Shown: positions 21,248 through 31,695 of the stretch, piece after piece
Layout of the letters: the number at the start of each line of letters is the position of its first letter
How positions within the stretch are numbered: the stretch's first letter is position 1
Assembly: GCF_000312545.1 (NCBI RefSeq)
Contig: NZ_HE997540.1
Coordinates: 290,929-354,928 of the forward strand
Direction: 5' to 3'
Length of the DNA: 64,000 nucleotides
DNA from: Bartonella senegalensis OS02
GTDB lineage: Bacteria > Pseudomonadota > Alphaproteobacteria > Rhizobiales > Rhizobiaceae
Notes under the pieces: model-generated
Database searches by the model: none
What the model was told of the DNA's origin: nothing
What the model saw: the letters and a program-made list of their open reading frames with translations, nothing else
Translations under genes and position numbers: made by a program

Positions 21248-22501
21248 TTAACCCTTATCAAGTCCATAAACAGCATGTAATGTTCTGACCGCAAGTTCAG
21301 TATAAGCACTGTCAATCAAAATAGAAATCTTAATCTCTGAAGTCGTAATTGCTTGAATATTAATGCCCTTTTCAGCCAAAGCTCTGAAAGCCGTAGCAGC
21401 AACACCTGCATGGCTACGCATTCCAATACCAATAACAGATATCTTGGCAAGACCGCTTTCAGATTGAAGAACATCAAACCCAATCTCTTTACGATTTTTC
21501 TCAAGAAGTGCAACAGCCTTCTCTACATCTGCTGATGGTACCGTAAAAGTCATATCGGTCTTTGAACCATCTTCAGAAATATTTTGTACAATCATATCGA
21601 CATTAATGCGCTCTTCAGCCAAGGGTCCAAAAATTGCTGCAGAGATCCCTGGGCGATCTGCAAGTCTACGGAGCGAAATTTGCGCTTCATCCTTAGCAAA
21701 AGCAATACCAGTAACATTCTGTTGTTCCACGATTTCATCCTCATCGCAAATAAGTGTTCCAGAAGAATTCATTGGATCCTCCATTAATGCATGAGGGTCC
21801 TCAAAACTTGAGCGCACGAAGGTACGGACGTTATGAACCATAGCTAACTCAACAGAGCGAACCTGTAAAACTTTTGCTCCAAGAGAAGCCATTTCCAGCA
21901 TCTCTTCAAAAGCCACTTTTGGTAAACGACGTGCCTTAGGCTCTACGCGTGGATCCGTTGTATAAACACCGTCCACATCTGTATAAATATCACAACGATC
22001 AGCCTTTACAGCTGCTGCTATTGCGACAGCCGTTGTATCTGACCCACCACGCCCCAAAGTAGAAATCCGATTATCTGGCGCTAACCCTTGAAAACCAGCA
22101 ATAACTGCTACCTGACCTTCTTGAAAACGTTGTATTAAAAAAGATCCATCAATATCTGTAATACGCGCACTCCCATGCGCACTATCCGTGTGAATAGGAA
22201 TTTGCCAACCAAGCCATGAACGAGCATTTACACCTATTTCCTGAAGTGTAAGGGCCAGCAAACCAGCCGTTACCTGTTCACCAGAAGCAACGACCACATC
22301 ATATTCGTAAGCATTTTTATGTCTTGGTGAAGCATCACGTGTCCACTGAACAAGCTCATTCGTTTTACCAGCCATTGCCGATACCACTACGGCAACCTCA
22401 TTGCCCGCATCTACCTCTCTTTTAACATGCTGTGCAACATTATAAATACGTTCAATGTCTGCTACAGATGTTCCGCCAAATTTCATGACAATCCGCGCCA
22501 T
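21248..22501 (-). CDS. lysC: Aspartate kinase
   Basis: First step of the lysine/threonine/methionine and diaminopimelate pathway, ATP-dependent phosphorylation of aspartate; 417 residues. The N-terminus MARIVMKFGGTSVADIERI is the kinase signature. GRGGSDTTAVAIAAA and TDVDGVYTTDPR are the nucleotide and substrate loops. Two ACT domains at the C-terminal end (around SVIGIGMRSHAGVAATAF) suggest feedback control by lysine and/or threonine. The ATG at 22501 is preferred over the TTG one codon upstream. Diaminopimelate is needed for the cell wall. Confidence 0.95.
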   Translation of the reverse strand: MARIVMKFGGTSVADIERIYNVAQHVKREVDAGNEVAVVVSAMAGKTNELVQWTRDASPRHKNAYEYDVVVASGEQVTAGLLALTLQEIGVNARSWLGWQIPIHTDSAHGSARITDIDGSFLIQRFQEGQVAVIAGFQGLAPDNRISTLGRGGSDTTAVAIAAAVKADRCDIYTDVDGVYTTDPRVEPKARRLPKVAFEEMLEMASLGAKVLQVRSVELAMVHNVRTFVRSSFEDPHALMEDPMNSSGTLICDEDEIVEQQNVTGIAFAKDEAQISLRRLADRPGISAAIFGPLAEERINVDMIVQNISEDGSKTDMTFTVPSADVEKAVALLEKNRKEIGFDVLQSESGLAKISVIGIGMRSHAGVAATAFRALAEKGINIQAITTSEIKISILIDSAYTELAVRTLHAVYGLDKG

Positions 22502-22694
22502 CAATAATACTCTTACCTTTACGTTTCTTATCTCAAACGACAGTAAGAATAAGGACTTACTCCCGTATCAAAAAACCCCTTTTCACATACCCAATATCTA
22601 TCCTTTGTGCAAGTCCACTCTATCTATGTTAATTTCCCTTCAATTTGAATAAAATCAACTTGACTTGATTATGAAAAAATAAAAAAAGAGCAAC

Positions 22695-23438
22695 ATGATA
22701 AATAAAACGCGCACCACACTTGATCAAAGTGAAATTGACCATTTTTCGCGCATTGCTGCTGAATGGTGGAATCCACAAGGGAAGTTTCGGCCACTGCATC
22801 AATTCAATCCAACACGCCTTGCTTACATTAGAGAAAAAATTTGTTTAGAATTTCATCGTGATCCTGTTTCACTGGCACCTTTTGAAAATTTAAAAATTCT
22901 CGATATTGGCTGTGGAGGTGGTTTGTTATGCGAACCAATGGCACGTCTTGGTGCTATGGTTGTAGGGGCTGATGCTGCTCAAACGAATATTGAAGTTGCA
23001 AAAATCCACGCAGCCCAAAATGGCCTTTCGATTGACTACCGCACCACTACTGCAGAAGCCCTCGCAACTGAGCGAGAACAATTTGATATCATCCTTAATA
23101 TGGAAGTTGTTGAACACGTCGCTGACGTTAATCTCTTGATAGAGGCTACAGCAAAAATGCTCAAGCCACAAGGATTGATGTTTATTTCAACACTCAACCG
23201 TACATGGAAAGCATGGGGACTAGCTATTGTAGGCGCAGAATATATTTTACGTTGGCTTCCGAAAGGAACCCATAACTATAAAAAATTTCTTAAACCTCGA
23301 GAACTGAAAAACATCTTATTACAAAACGCTCTCACTGTCATTGATGAGATCGGTATTACTTATAATCCATTAAACAACAGTTGGAATCGTTCAAAAGATA
23401 TGGACATTAATTATCTGCTTCTTGCAAAAAAGTCTTAA
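22695..23438 (+). CDS. ubiG: Ubiquinone biosynthesis O-methyltransferase
   Basis: SAM-dependent methyltransferase that performs both O-methylations of the ubiquinone ring, 247 residues. Visible landmarks are [20 protein letters not shown] at the N-terminus, motif [12 protein letters not shown], and [12 protein letters not shown]. These are diagnostic for UbiG rather than for a general methyltransferase. It is divergent from lysC and convergent with grxC, with only 11 bp between the stops. Confidence 0.95.
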   Translation: MINKTRTTLDQSEIDHFSRIAAEWWNPQGKFRPLHQFNPTRLAYIREKICLEFHRDPVSLAPFENLKILDIGCGGGLLCEPMARLGAMVVGADAAQTNIEVAKIHAAQNGLSIDYRTTTAEALATEREQFDIILNMEVVEHVADVNLLIEATAKMLKPQGLMFISTLNRTWKAWGLAIVGAEYILRWLPKGTHNYKKFLKPRELKNILLQNALTVIDEIGITYNPLNNSWNRSKDMDINYLLLAKKS

Positions 23439-23449
23439 GCGAGCATGGT

Positions 23450-23713
23450 CTACAATTGCTGTACGTCCTGCAACAAAGAATCGAGCTTCCCCTCATCTTC
23501 TAAAGCGTAAAGATCATCACAACCACCAACATGGTAATTCCCTATAAAAATTTGTGGAAATGTATTACGTCCATTGGCTCGCTGCACCATTTCTTGGCGA
23601 AGAGACGTTGATGCATCAATATTTGTATATTTTACCCCTTTTTTATCAAACAAATCACGTGCTCTCTTGCAGTAAGGACAGTTAGGACGTATATAGAGTA
23701 TGATCTCTTTCAT
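23450..23713 (-). CDS. grxC: Glutaredoxin 3 (GrxC type)
   Basis: 87-residue dithiol glutaredoxin with the CPYC active site at about residues 11-14 and the glutathione-binding TFPQIFIGNYHVGGCDDL segment. It reduces disulfides with glutathione, which fits the gshA gene elsewhere in the window. The ATG at 23713 has GGAG 8 bases upstream. An open frame 17 codons longer would overlap the end of the comF-like gene and is less likely. Probably cotranscribed with that gene. Confidence 0.94.
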   Translation of the reverse strand: MKEIILYIRPNCPYCKRARDLFDKKGVKYTNIDASTSLRQEMVQRANGRNTFPQIFIGNYHVGGCDDLYALEDEGKLDSLLQDVQQL

Positions 23714-23760
23714 CGTGTTTTCTCCAATGTTTTCAAAGTATTTATAAATTAAAGATTCTC

Positions 23761-24546
23761 TCAAGAATCAGGAAATATAGAAGCCTCTTTTAGTACACGT
23801 GAAAATGTTAGCACATCAACTTGACGCGCCCCTGCATGTTTTAATGTTGCTGCTGCGGCTGTAACTGTCGCGCCTGTTGTGAAAACATCATCAATGAGCA
23901 AAATAGAACGTCCCTTTAGATATTTTTTAACTTTACCCGGCACTTCAAAAGCATTCAGCACATTCAGTTTTCGTTCCCTGGCAGATAAATTCACCTGCGG
24001 GCGAGTATGTCGACAACGTACGAGCCAACCGGGCTTAAATTCTTTTTTCTGTGCTTTTGCAATATAACGCGCAAGCTCAGCAGATTGATTATAACGTCGC
24101 TTCAAAAAACGACGAAAATGCAAAGGAACAGAAATAATAATATCGCAATCCTCGATAATCTCCCGTCCAGCAGAAACCATCCAATTTGCCATAAAAGATG
24201 CCAATTCTATATGATCACCATATTTCAATCGCATTACCAAAGATTGTGCCACCCCCTTATGAACAATAACCGAGCGAACACGCGAAAAAGGATGAGAATT
24301 TTGAAGCGCTTCACCACTGAGAAAACCATCCCCCATATCACAAACAAAAGGGACACCCATAACAGGACAATAAGGTTTCGTGATAAATTGGAGACCTTTC
24401 CAACACTCAGAACAAATGGTACCATAAGCAGAAACTTTTTGCTTACATCCAGGACACATCGGCGGATACAAAATTGCGAGCAAGCGTTCAATAAACTTAC
24501 TAAATATATTCCCGCCATTTAAAGCCACTTCTTGAAAGCAGAACAT
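23761..24546 (-). CDS. ComF-family phosphoribosyltransferase-like protein
   Basis: 261 residues. The N-terminus has a four-cysteine zinc-finger pattern (CPGCKQK then CSECWKG) followed by a type I phosphoribosyltransferase fold. The PRPP-binding loop is ILLIDDVFTTGATVTAAA near residues 215-230. RRYNQSAELARYIAK and RTRPQVNLSARERKLNVLNAF-like text are typical of ComF/GntX proteins, linked to DNA uptake in some bacteria and of unclear biochemical role. The ATG at 24546 lacks a good ribosome site, so the exact start is uncertain. Confidence 0.85.
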   Translation of the reverse strand: MFCFQEVALNGGNIFSKFIERLLAILYPPMCPGCKQKVSAYGTICSECWKGLQFITKPYCPVMGVPFVCDMGDGFLSGEALQNSHPFSRVRSVIVHKGVAQSLVMRLKYGDHIELASFMANWMVSAGREIIEDCDIIISVPLHFRRFLKRRYNQSAELARYIAKAQKKEFKPGWLVRCRHTRPQVNLSARERKLNVLNAFEVPGKVKKYLKGRSILLIDDVFTTGATVTAAAATLKHAGARQVDVLTFSRVLKEASIFPDS

Positions 24547-24731
24547 CGTTAATTTAGGCTTTTATAGCTTCCCTATGCAAAAAAATCCTTTTACATTTTT
24601 TAACTTTAATTCCTTTAAAAACTCTTACTTCTTATAAATTTGCTTTTCTTTCACATCATAAACTTGACAAAGCTTGTCAAAAATGAACCCTCTCAAAATA
24701 TAAGCAGTACAAATCTAAAGACCTTAATGCT

Positions 24732-25616
24732 ATGTCGCATCCTTTCATTTTTGACCACAACCGCATTGAACAATTCCGCAAACGTGCTTTTCAAAAAGCA
24801 AAAAAAGGATATGACTTTCTACTGTCCTACATGGCTGAAGATCTCTCTAAACGTCTCAGTACTGTTGATCGTTTCTTTACATTAGCTTTAGATTTACACA
24901 GCCATACAGACCTTGCAGCGCAAACCCTCATAAAATCTGGAAAAGTCCATTCTATAGAACGCGTTGAAACCGACATGCTTTATCAGAGCCATGACGAAAA
25001 ATTTCATTTACGTTCTCGAGAATTTCTTGATTTTCCTCAAAATTACTGTGACCTTATCGTTTCACTGCTTTCATTACAACTGACCAATGATACCCCTGGT
25101 GTTCTTAGTCAGATAAAAAATATCCTTAAACCAGATGGCTTATTTCTAGCTGTTATGGCGGGGGCTGGTACGCTCGCAGAATTACGTGAATGCCTCTTGC
25201 AAGCTGAAATTGAAATCTATGGCGGAGCAAGCCCACGAATCTCTCCTTTTGCCGACATTCGTGAGGTAGGTGCTCTTTTACAGCGTATTGGTTTTGCTCT
25301 CCCTGTAGCAGATATTGAAGATGTCACAATACGTTACAATACAATGTTTGATCTCATAAATGACCTGAGAGCTATGGGAATGCAAAATGCGCTCATCAAT
25401 CGCTCACGACGCCCTGTATCCAAGCGCTTTTTTCTCCGCGCGGCTGAAATTTATGCACAACGATTTAGCGACCCCGATGGCCGCATTCGCGCGCATTTTT
25501 CTTTCATTTGGCTCTCTGGGTGGGCTCCTCATCCCAATCAACAAAAACCTATAAAACCCGGCTCAGCACAAATATCTCTTGCAGATGCTTTAGTAAAACA
25601 GTCAAAAAAAACATAA
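24732..25616 (+). CDS. BioC/NDUFAF5-like SAM methyltransferase
   Basis: 294 residues. The start FDHNRIEQFRKRAFQKAKK is typical of alphaproteobacterial homologues of mitochondrial NDUFAF5, an arginine hydroxylase of complex I, and of BioC. The methyltransferase core is less canonical than in UbiG: motif I is degenerate around LALDLHSHTDLAAQ. Post-motif text such as LVSLLSLQLTND and GVLSQIKNILKPDGLFLAVM is typical. A role in complex I maturation is suggested by the family, not shown here. It is divergent from the comF-like gene. Confidence 0.75.
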   Translation: MSHPFIFDHNRIEQFRKRAFQKAKKGYDFLLSYMAEDLSKRLSTVDRFFTLALDLHSHTDLAAQTLIKSGKVHSIERVETDMLYQSHDEKFHLRSREFLDFPQNYCDLIVSLLSLQLTNDTPGVLSQIKNILKPDGLFLAVMAGAGTLAELRECLLQAEIEIYGGASPRISPFADIREVGALLQRIGFALPVADIEDVTIRYNTMFDLINDLRAMGMQNALINRSRRPVSKRFFLRAAEIYAQRFSDPDGRIRAHFSFIWLSGWAPHPNQQKPIKPGSAQISLADALVKQSKKT

Positions 25617-25631
25617 GCTTCACCATGAAAA

Positions 25632-26987
25632 TTATTTTTCAAAGATGCTTTTATCCGTCATCCGTAACATCTGACTGGTTATAGTTCCAGCCAACATTGA
25701 ATCACTTACATTGAGAGCTGTGCGTCCCATATCAATAAGAGGTTCAATAGACATCAGTACAGCAACCAAAGAAACAGGAAGCCCCATAATTGGCAACACG
25801 ATCAAGGCAGCAAAAATAGCACCACCACCAACACCAGCAACACCAATAGAACTCAGCGTTACAACACCAACAAGCGTAGCAATCCACATAGGATCAAGAG
25901 GATTAATACCCATAGAAGGGGCTATCATGGTTGCAAGCATTGCTGGATAAAGACCTGCACAACCATTTTGTCCAATTGTTGCCCCAAAAGAGGCTGCAAA
26001 ACTGGCTATTGATTGCGGTACACCAATCGATTGCGTTTGGGCCTCAATATTTAAAGGAATACTTGCAGCACTTGAACGACTGCTAAAAGCAAATGTCAAA
26101 ACTGGTAAAACCTTTTTGAAAAAACGAAAAGGATTGATTCCTGATATACCAAGTAATACCCCATGAATTGCAAACATAAAAATAATACCAACATAGGAGG
26201 CGATAATAAAAACCAATAAATTTAAAATATCTGCAACATGCGAAGATGCTCCTACTTTAGTCATAAGTGCAAAAATGCCATAAGGCGTCAAAGCAATCAC
26301 AATACGGACTAACCGCATAATCCAAGCTTGTGCCACTTGAATAAATAAAAGTGCTTTTTCCCCTTTATCTGGATCATCTTTTTTTAAAAGAAGAACCGCT
26401 GCCCCTAAAAAAGATGCAAAAATAACAATACTGATAATTGAAGTACGCTTAGCCCCACTTAACTCAGCAAAGGGATTTTTAGGAATCAAGGATAAAATCA
26501 TCTTTGGAATATTCATGTCCCCAAGTTGAGAAATACGATCCCCGAGAACAGCAGAAACATTTTGCTCTTCATGCACCAAACCACTCGCCGTTAATCCAAA
26601 GGCATTAACAACCAAAACGCCAACCAACGCTGAAAGAGCAGTTGTAAAGAGCAATATTGAAATTGTCATTATACTCATTTTGCCAACAGCATAAACAGAA
26701 TGCAAATGAGCAACCGCTGAAACGATAGAGACAAAAACCAATGGCATAACAATCATTTGTAGCAACAAGATATAGCCGTTTCCAACAATGTTAAACCATT
26801 CAACGGATTTCAATAAAGTGGCTTCACCTTCTCCATAAATAACTTGCAAAACACTACCAAAAATCAAACCAACGATAAGCCCTAGCATAACACGTAGTGA
26901 GAGGCTCCATTCCATCCTCTTACTTTGGGCAATCCATAACAAAAAAATAATAAATAGAAATACATTGATGAAAAAATTAAATGCCAT
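25632..26987 (-). CDS. TcyP/YdjN-like cystine (dicarboxylate/amino acid:cation) symporter
   Basis: 451-residue DAACS-family inner membrane symporter with eight or more hydrophobic helices. The serine-rich re-entrant loop [17 protein letters not shown] and the following [17 protein letters not shown] match the substrate-binding core of the family. The N-terminus and the ESSS-less pattern resemble L-cystine transporter TcyP more than DctA. Cystine import would fit with glutathione synthesis, but substrate is inferred. It is convergent with the BioC-like gene (15 bp between stops). Confidence 0.82.
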   Translation of the reverse strand: MAFNFFINVFLFIIFLLWIAQSKRMEWSLSLRVMLGLIVGLIFGSVLQVIYGEGEATLLKSVEWFNIVGNGYILLLQMIVMPLVFVSIVSAVAHLHSVYAVGKMSIMTISILLFTTALSALVGVLVVNAFGLTASGLVHEEQNVSAVLGDRISQLGDMNIPKMILSLIPKNPFAELSGAKRTSIISIVIFASFLGAAVLLLKKDDPDKGEKALLFIQVAQAWIMRLVRIVIALTPYGIFALMTKVGASSHVADILNLLVFIIASYVGIIFMFAIHGVLLGISGINPFRFFKKVLPVLTFAFSSRSSAASIPLNIEAQTQSIGVPQSIASFAASFGATIGQNGCAGLYPAMLATMIAPSMGINPLDPMWIATLVGVVTLSSIGVAGVGGGAIFAALIVLPIMGLPVSLVAVLMSIEPLIDMGRTALNVSDSMLAGTITSQMLRMTDKSIFEK

Positions 26988-29072
26988 TGTATATGCCCAC
27001 TATTGTTATGCGTGATATTTGAAAATGAAATATAAAGCTTACAAGGCATTTACAAAATCATTATTTTTTTTAATTTATAGGTTAGAAGAGAAATTTTTAT
27101 CTACTAAAAATTCTTTAAGGAAGATAAAAAATCAATTGAAATTATTCCCCTGTTATTCATAAAATTTTCGAACAGCATCAAATATAAAAACTATCCCTTA
27201 GATTCCGATATGAAAAAACAGCTTCATTATGCCTTATCCGTATGCATAATGTTATTATTCTTTCTTGATCTGTAAAGCAACAAAATCTTTATTAATGATA
27301 CATAAACTGCAGGACAATTGCAGAACGTCTGTTTCCGAATACAATAGCAAATCATCTTACCAATTTTATTATCGATATTTTGTGAGGGTCTTTATCACAC
27401 CCTCTTTTAAAATATGCATCACTCTTATTGTTAAGAGCTTTTACACATCCTTTTCCATCTCTCAGCGTAATTCTCTTTTTTATAAAATATTCCTTCTAAA
27501 CAATAAGAATATAAACGCGAAGATTTTTGAATCTATCACATCATGTTTAGAAAAATACGATATGTTTTATACGCCTCATTAATATAATTTTGCACAAATT
27601 ATCATCAAATAAAGACAATACATACCCTTTAACCGATGTAAAAAAATGAATCATTCATCACGGTAACGATTTTATGGAAAATTTACCTCCTTATTCAAAC
27701 GATAGCTAAGTTTCCTGATGCCGTATAACTTGATCTTCTGTATTGATCTTATTTGGATATAATCAGATAAATACTCCCAATCGGTACAATAAATTTTACC
27801 AGACATACTTCAATAAAAACTAGGAGGATTTAGAGTACCGTGAACAAATGAAAATAGCGAAAGAATATATTTCAGGAGGCACATAAAACCTGTTATATTT
27901 ACAGAATATGATAACGGGCAATTTCGGCAATATTGAACAGAGTTACAAATTAATCCTTACAAATTGGATATTTCAAAATATTACCATATAATGCTTATTT
28001 TTGTGAACCCTTTACCGCTTTATGGCAAAGCGATAAAGAAAAATTAAGGCTGTTATCTTATAACTTCAAAACGAAATTTAAGACTTTTCCAAGCGAATAC
28101 AATCAAATACAATGCTGATTGTAATAATTTAGAAAGAATTTTCTTTCTAGAAAAATGTCCTATAAATTTTCATGATCCAATGTTTGAGTAGGCAAAAAAG
28201 TTTTTACCTTCTCCAACTGATATGAGCTAATGAGAACAGATTATGCATCCAGAGAAAATGATAACGTGTAATTCTATAATTTTTAAAAAATATAACTATT
28301 TTTTACATTCTTACTATACAATTATATCATAAAAAAGAAGTGATAAGTCACCACTAAGATCGATAAAATCGCCAGTAAGATATTGTTATTTTAAAAGAGA
28401 AAAATAATGCACTCTCTGTCTTGAATTCACAACAAACTTTTTTGCTGCTTATCAGAACAAAAAATTAGCTCCTGTTCTGTGTTCCTATTTCAAGTAACAA
28501 AACGTTTTACATTTATAATAGATATTAACATGTCTTGATACAAAAAAGAAACAATTATAGGATAGACTATAGATAATGAGGAATAAAATAAGCGTTTACA
28601 TTGAAAGCATATTAAAAAACACTTTTTAGAACAATGTATCAATTTATAAAGCTAATTTATTGTTTTTTCACTTTAATGAAAAGCTTTAATGCAACTATGT
28701 CTCCTCATTTGAAACCTGTCTTAGAATAAATTAAAAAAAATCTTTTTCTAGCTAAACCAAAAGGGGAATTGGTCTGTGAATAAAAAACTTAAGAAAGGGC
28801 TAAATACGCCTTTTCTTATTAAGAGTTTGAATGCAAAAATAGAGACAGCTTATGATTAAGAAAATATCATGATTGTGCTGATCTGTTGCTTGCATAAATA
28901 AAAAAGATAACAGTGCCTAATAAATTTTATGTTGTACACTTCATGGACAAGCACCAGAAAGTGGAATAAAGAAAAAGGTGAGAGATCTCTCTTAAAGAAA
29001 GTCTGCGAATGAACTGCAACAATGGTATGTACTTCTTCCCAAAATATACAGGGATTTTTCTTGCTTTAAAAT
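26988..29072. other. 2.1-kb gene-free stretch
   Basis: Very AT-rich, no gene longer than about 105 codons and none with recognisable content. The longest frame (27265-27582, plus) lacks a ribosome site and has shadow-like composition. Two AGGAGG-like boxes near 27831 and 27874 precede only a few codons. It may be the grave of one or more decayed genes; I could not identify any parent family. Confidence 0.5.
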
Positions 29073-30446
29073 TTAATAGACACATTCTAAAAAAACAGGT
29101 TCCACAGATTGATCCCAAATAGAATGATAAAGAGATAAAAATTTATCAGCCTCTGTTTGTCCCATTGCAATCACCTCTTCTAAGGGAACCAAAAAATTTG
29201 TTTCATCTAAACCATTAGCATCACACTGCCGACGATTTTTTAAACCCTTGCGTGAAATAGCAACAGCCTGACGGGCTAGCTCTAAAATGATTGTCTGACG
29301 AAAAGGTGTTTTTAATCCTTCTTTAGGGACACGTTTGCGCATATCCAAAACTTCTTCAAAACACCAGTCTTTTGTTAAAGCCTCGGCTTCATTAAGCGCT
29401 TCACTATCATAAAGAATCCCAACCCAAAAAGCTGACAAAGCACAAATATGCTTCCAAGAACCACAATCAGCACCTCTCATTTCCAAAAATCGTTTTAAGC
29501 GGACTTCAGGAAATAAAGTCGATAGATGATTAATCCAATCCCCCATATTGGGTCTTGCATTTACAACCTGCCCTCTTAAGGCTCCATTCATAAATTGACG
29601 AAAAGTTATATGTGTACAATCGTAATAGCGCCCCTCACGCAGAACGAAATACATTGGAACATCAAGCGCCCATTCAACGTAATCGACAAAACCAAAACGC
29701 TCAGAAAATACAAAGGGAAGAACCCCTGTCCTCTGATTATCAGTGTCACACCAAATTTCAGAACGCCAAGACAAAAAGCCATTCGGACGCCCCTCAGTAA
29801 AAGGTGAACTGGCAAATAATGCTGTGGCAATGGACTGCAATTTCATTGACACTTGCATTTTTCGCCGCATATCCGTTTCTGATGAAAAATCAAGATTAAC
29901 CTGAACAGTTGATGTGCGATACATCATATCAAGACCACTATGACCAACTTTTGGCATATAATCGGCCATAATCTGATAACGTGACTTAGGCATTCGCGGA
30001 GTTTCAGCTAATGTCCACTTTGGACTAGCACCAATGCCTAGAAAACCAATACCCAAAGGCTCTGAAATTTTCTTGAGAAGAGTTAAATGCTCAATTACCT
30101 CGCAATAAGTATCACCAATCGTTTTTAGTGGTGCGCCAGATAATTCAAATTGTCCTCCAGGTTCCAAAGAAATAGCGCCTTGACCAACAGATCCGACAAG
30201 CCCAATAATATTTCCTTCATCTAAAATAGGCTTCCACCCTAACGCTCTTTGCATTCCCTCTAAAAGTGCGCGTATTCCCCTCGAACCTTCATAAGGAACA
30301 GGACGAAAATCGCCTCTATAAAAGGGAAATTTTTCATGTTCTGTACCAATACGCCAATCATGCTCTGTTTTACATCCCCCTTGGAAATAGCTAACCAAGG
30401 AATCCAAGTTAGAAATTTCACTTTCATCAGCTATATCAAGCGCCAT
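29073..30446 (-). CDS. gshA: Glutamate-cysteine ligase (GCS2, plant/alphaproteobacterial type)
   Basis: First step of glutathione synthesis, ATP-dependent joining of glutamate and cysteine; 457 residues. The EHEKFPF motif near residue 38, GAISLEPGGQFELSGAP near 113, and TSTVQVNLDF are characteristic of the plant-like family found in rhizobia. Length is normal for the family. It probably sits in an operon with rsmE, which is 68 bp upstream on the same strand. gshB is not in the window. Confidence 0.92.
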   Translation of the reverse strand: MALDIADESEISNLDSLVSYFQGGCKTEHDWRIGTEHEKFPFYRGDFRPVPYEGSRGIRALLEGMQRALGWKPILDEGNIIGLVGSVGQGAISLEPGGQFELSGAPLKTIGDTYCEVIEHLTLLKKISEPLGIGFLGIGASPKWTLAETPRMPKSRYQIMADYMPKVGHSGLDMMYRTSTVQVNLDFSSETDMRRKMQVSMKLQSIATALFASSPFTEGRPNGFLSWRSEIWCDTDNQRTGVLPFVFSERFGFVDYVEWALDVPMYFVLREGRYYDCTHITFRQFMNGALRGQVVNARPNMGDWINHLSTLFPEVRLKRFLEMRGADCGSWKHICALSAFWVGILYDSEALNEAEALTKDWCFEEVLDMRKRVPKEGLKTPFRQTIILELARQAVAISRKGLKNRRQCDANGLDETNFLVPLEEVIAMGQTEADKFLSLYHSIWDQSVEPVFLECVY

Positions 30447-30514
30447 AACTTATTGTATCCCATCATCAGTTTCATCCTTTTAAAGGAATCGTTTAGAATG
30501 ACTTTATAGATTTC

Positions 30515-31258
30515 TCAATCCATTGACCAATCTCCTATAGTAGCATTCAGGAGAGCCAAAGCAGCAACAGCTGCAGTGTCAGCGCGTAAAATACGCGGGC
30601 CTAATGGTATCGAAATTACAAAGGGGTGTTTTTTTAAAAAGTTCCGTTCCTCTTGACTAAAGCCACCTTCTGGTCCAATAAGAACGCCCATTGCTGTCGT
30701 TCCACTCTTTTTTAAAAGAGGTAATGGATTATAGGGGGTGTACGCTTCATCACAAAAGAACAAAGGTTGTGTCTCATCCCAAAGTGTCAAAAATTCTGCT
30801 AACGACACAGCGGGTACGCATTGAGGCAAAGATAAAATACCACACTGTTGAGAAGCTTCAATAACATTAGATTCCATACGCGCCATATTGACACGGGTAA
30901 CCTGTGTATGATGCGTTATCACGGGCTGCAAAACCGATACCCCCATTTCTACAGCTTTTTGCACCATGTAATCCAAACGCGCAGTTTTGAGTGGAGCAAA
31001 ACAGTAAATAAGATTCGAAAGCGCTGTTTGAAATCTCTCTTGATGGATGAGCTGAACCACAACAAACTTCTTCTTAATGGTGACGAGTTTAGCAAGCCAT
31101 TCACCATCCTGTCCATTAAAAAGTAAAATTTCCGCTCCTTCTTGCATACGCAAGACATGTACAATATAAGCAGCTTGCTGTCCTTCTATTTTTATTTTTT
31201 CATTTATAACAAGTGGCTGTCGAACAAATAATCTTTTAAGTTTATAATTTATGCGCAT
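30515..31258 (-). CDS. rsmE: 16S rRNA m3U1498 methyltransferase
   Basis: SPOUT-class RNA methyltransferase of 247 residues that modifies U1498 of 16S rRNA. The trefoil-knot motif VLIGPEGGFSQEE and the C-terminal LGPRILRADTAAVAALALL are diagnostic. The N-terminal PUA-like domain includes RLFVRQPL and HVLRMQEGAEILLFNG. I prefer the ATG at 31258, which opens the conserved part. The upstream in-frame ATG at 31315 would add a hydrophobic stretch not known in the family. Confidence 0.92.
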   Translation of the reverse strand: MRINYKLKRLFVRQPLVINEKIKIEGQQAAYIVHVLRMQEGAEILLFNGQDGEWLAKLVTIKKKFVVVQLIHQERFQTALSNLIYCFAPLKTARLDYMVQKAVEMGVSVLQPVITHHTQVTRVNMARMESNVIEASQQCGILSLPQCVPAVSLAEFLTLWDETQPLFFCDEAYTPYNPLPLLKKSGTTAMGVLIGPEGGFSQEERNFLKKHPFVISIPLGPRILRADTAAVAALALLNATIGDWSMD

Positions 31259-31461
31259 AAAAAATTGTGCCAAACTCACTATGGTCGTTGAAAAAATAAA
31301 GAAAATATATAACAAAAAGGTAAAGTTACATCTATAGAACTATAAAGTTTTTTTACATTTATGAGATAAGAATTGGAACAAAGAAAACACTAAGCGATTC
31401 TGTTTTTAGAATAGTTTGTATAACATAACCATTTACCATTATGTTTGTATGGAGGGAAAGT

Positions 31462-31605
31462 ATGTCTGCTAAAAAAGCCACAATTATCACCATTGGGACC
31501 CTCCTCACCTTTATTCTAATCACTGTAGGGATTGGCTCCGTTGGAGCAGATGGGAATCCTATCCCCCCTGAAGATGGTTATGGTATTTCCTCTCAGATTC
31601 AATAG
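31462..31605 (+). CDS. Small single-span membrane peptide, 47 residues
   Basis: A short frame with a strong ribosome site, GGAGGG, 5 bases before the ATG. The peptide starts MSAKKATIITIGTLLTF, continues through one hydrophobic helix (about residues 7-28), and ends in a polar tail containing GADGNPIPPEDGYG. The charge pattern suggests N-terminus in and tail out, or a signal peptide with cleavage near VGA. It lies alone between divergent rsmE and convergent asmA-like genes. I do not recognise a family. The ribosome site and amphipathic layout argue that it is real. Confidence 0.6.
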   Translation: MSAKKATIITIGTLLTFILITVGIGSVGADGNPIPPEDGYGISSQIQ

Positions 31606-31695
31606 GTATAAGCACTACATTTTTAGAATTTTATACTCATATAAATATTTTTCAATCATTTTCTAAAGACTCCTGCTCATAATGAAGAACGGTGA

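Noticed and set aside
27265..27582. 105-codon open frame in the long gap
   Set aside because: No ribosome site and composition typical of random AT-rich translation; no family recognised.
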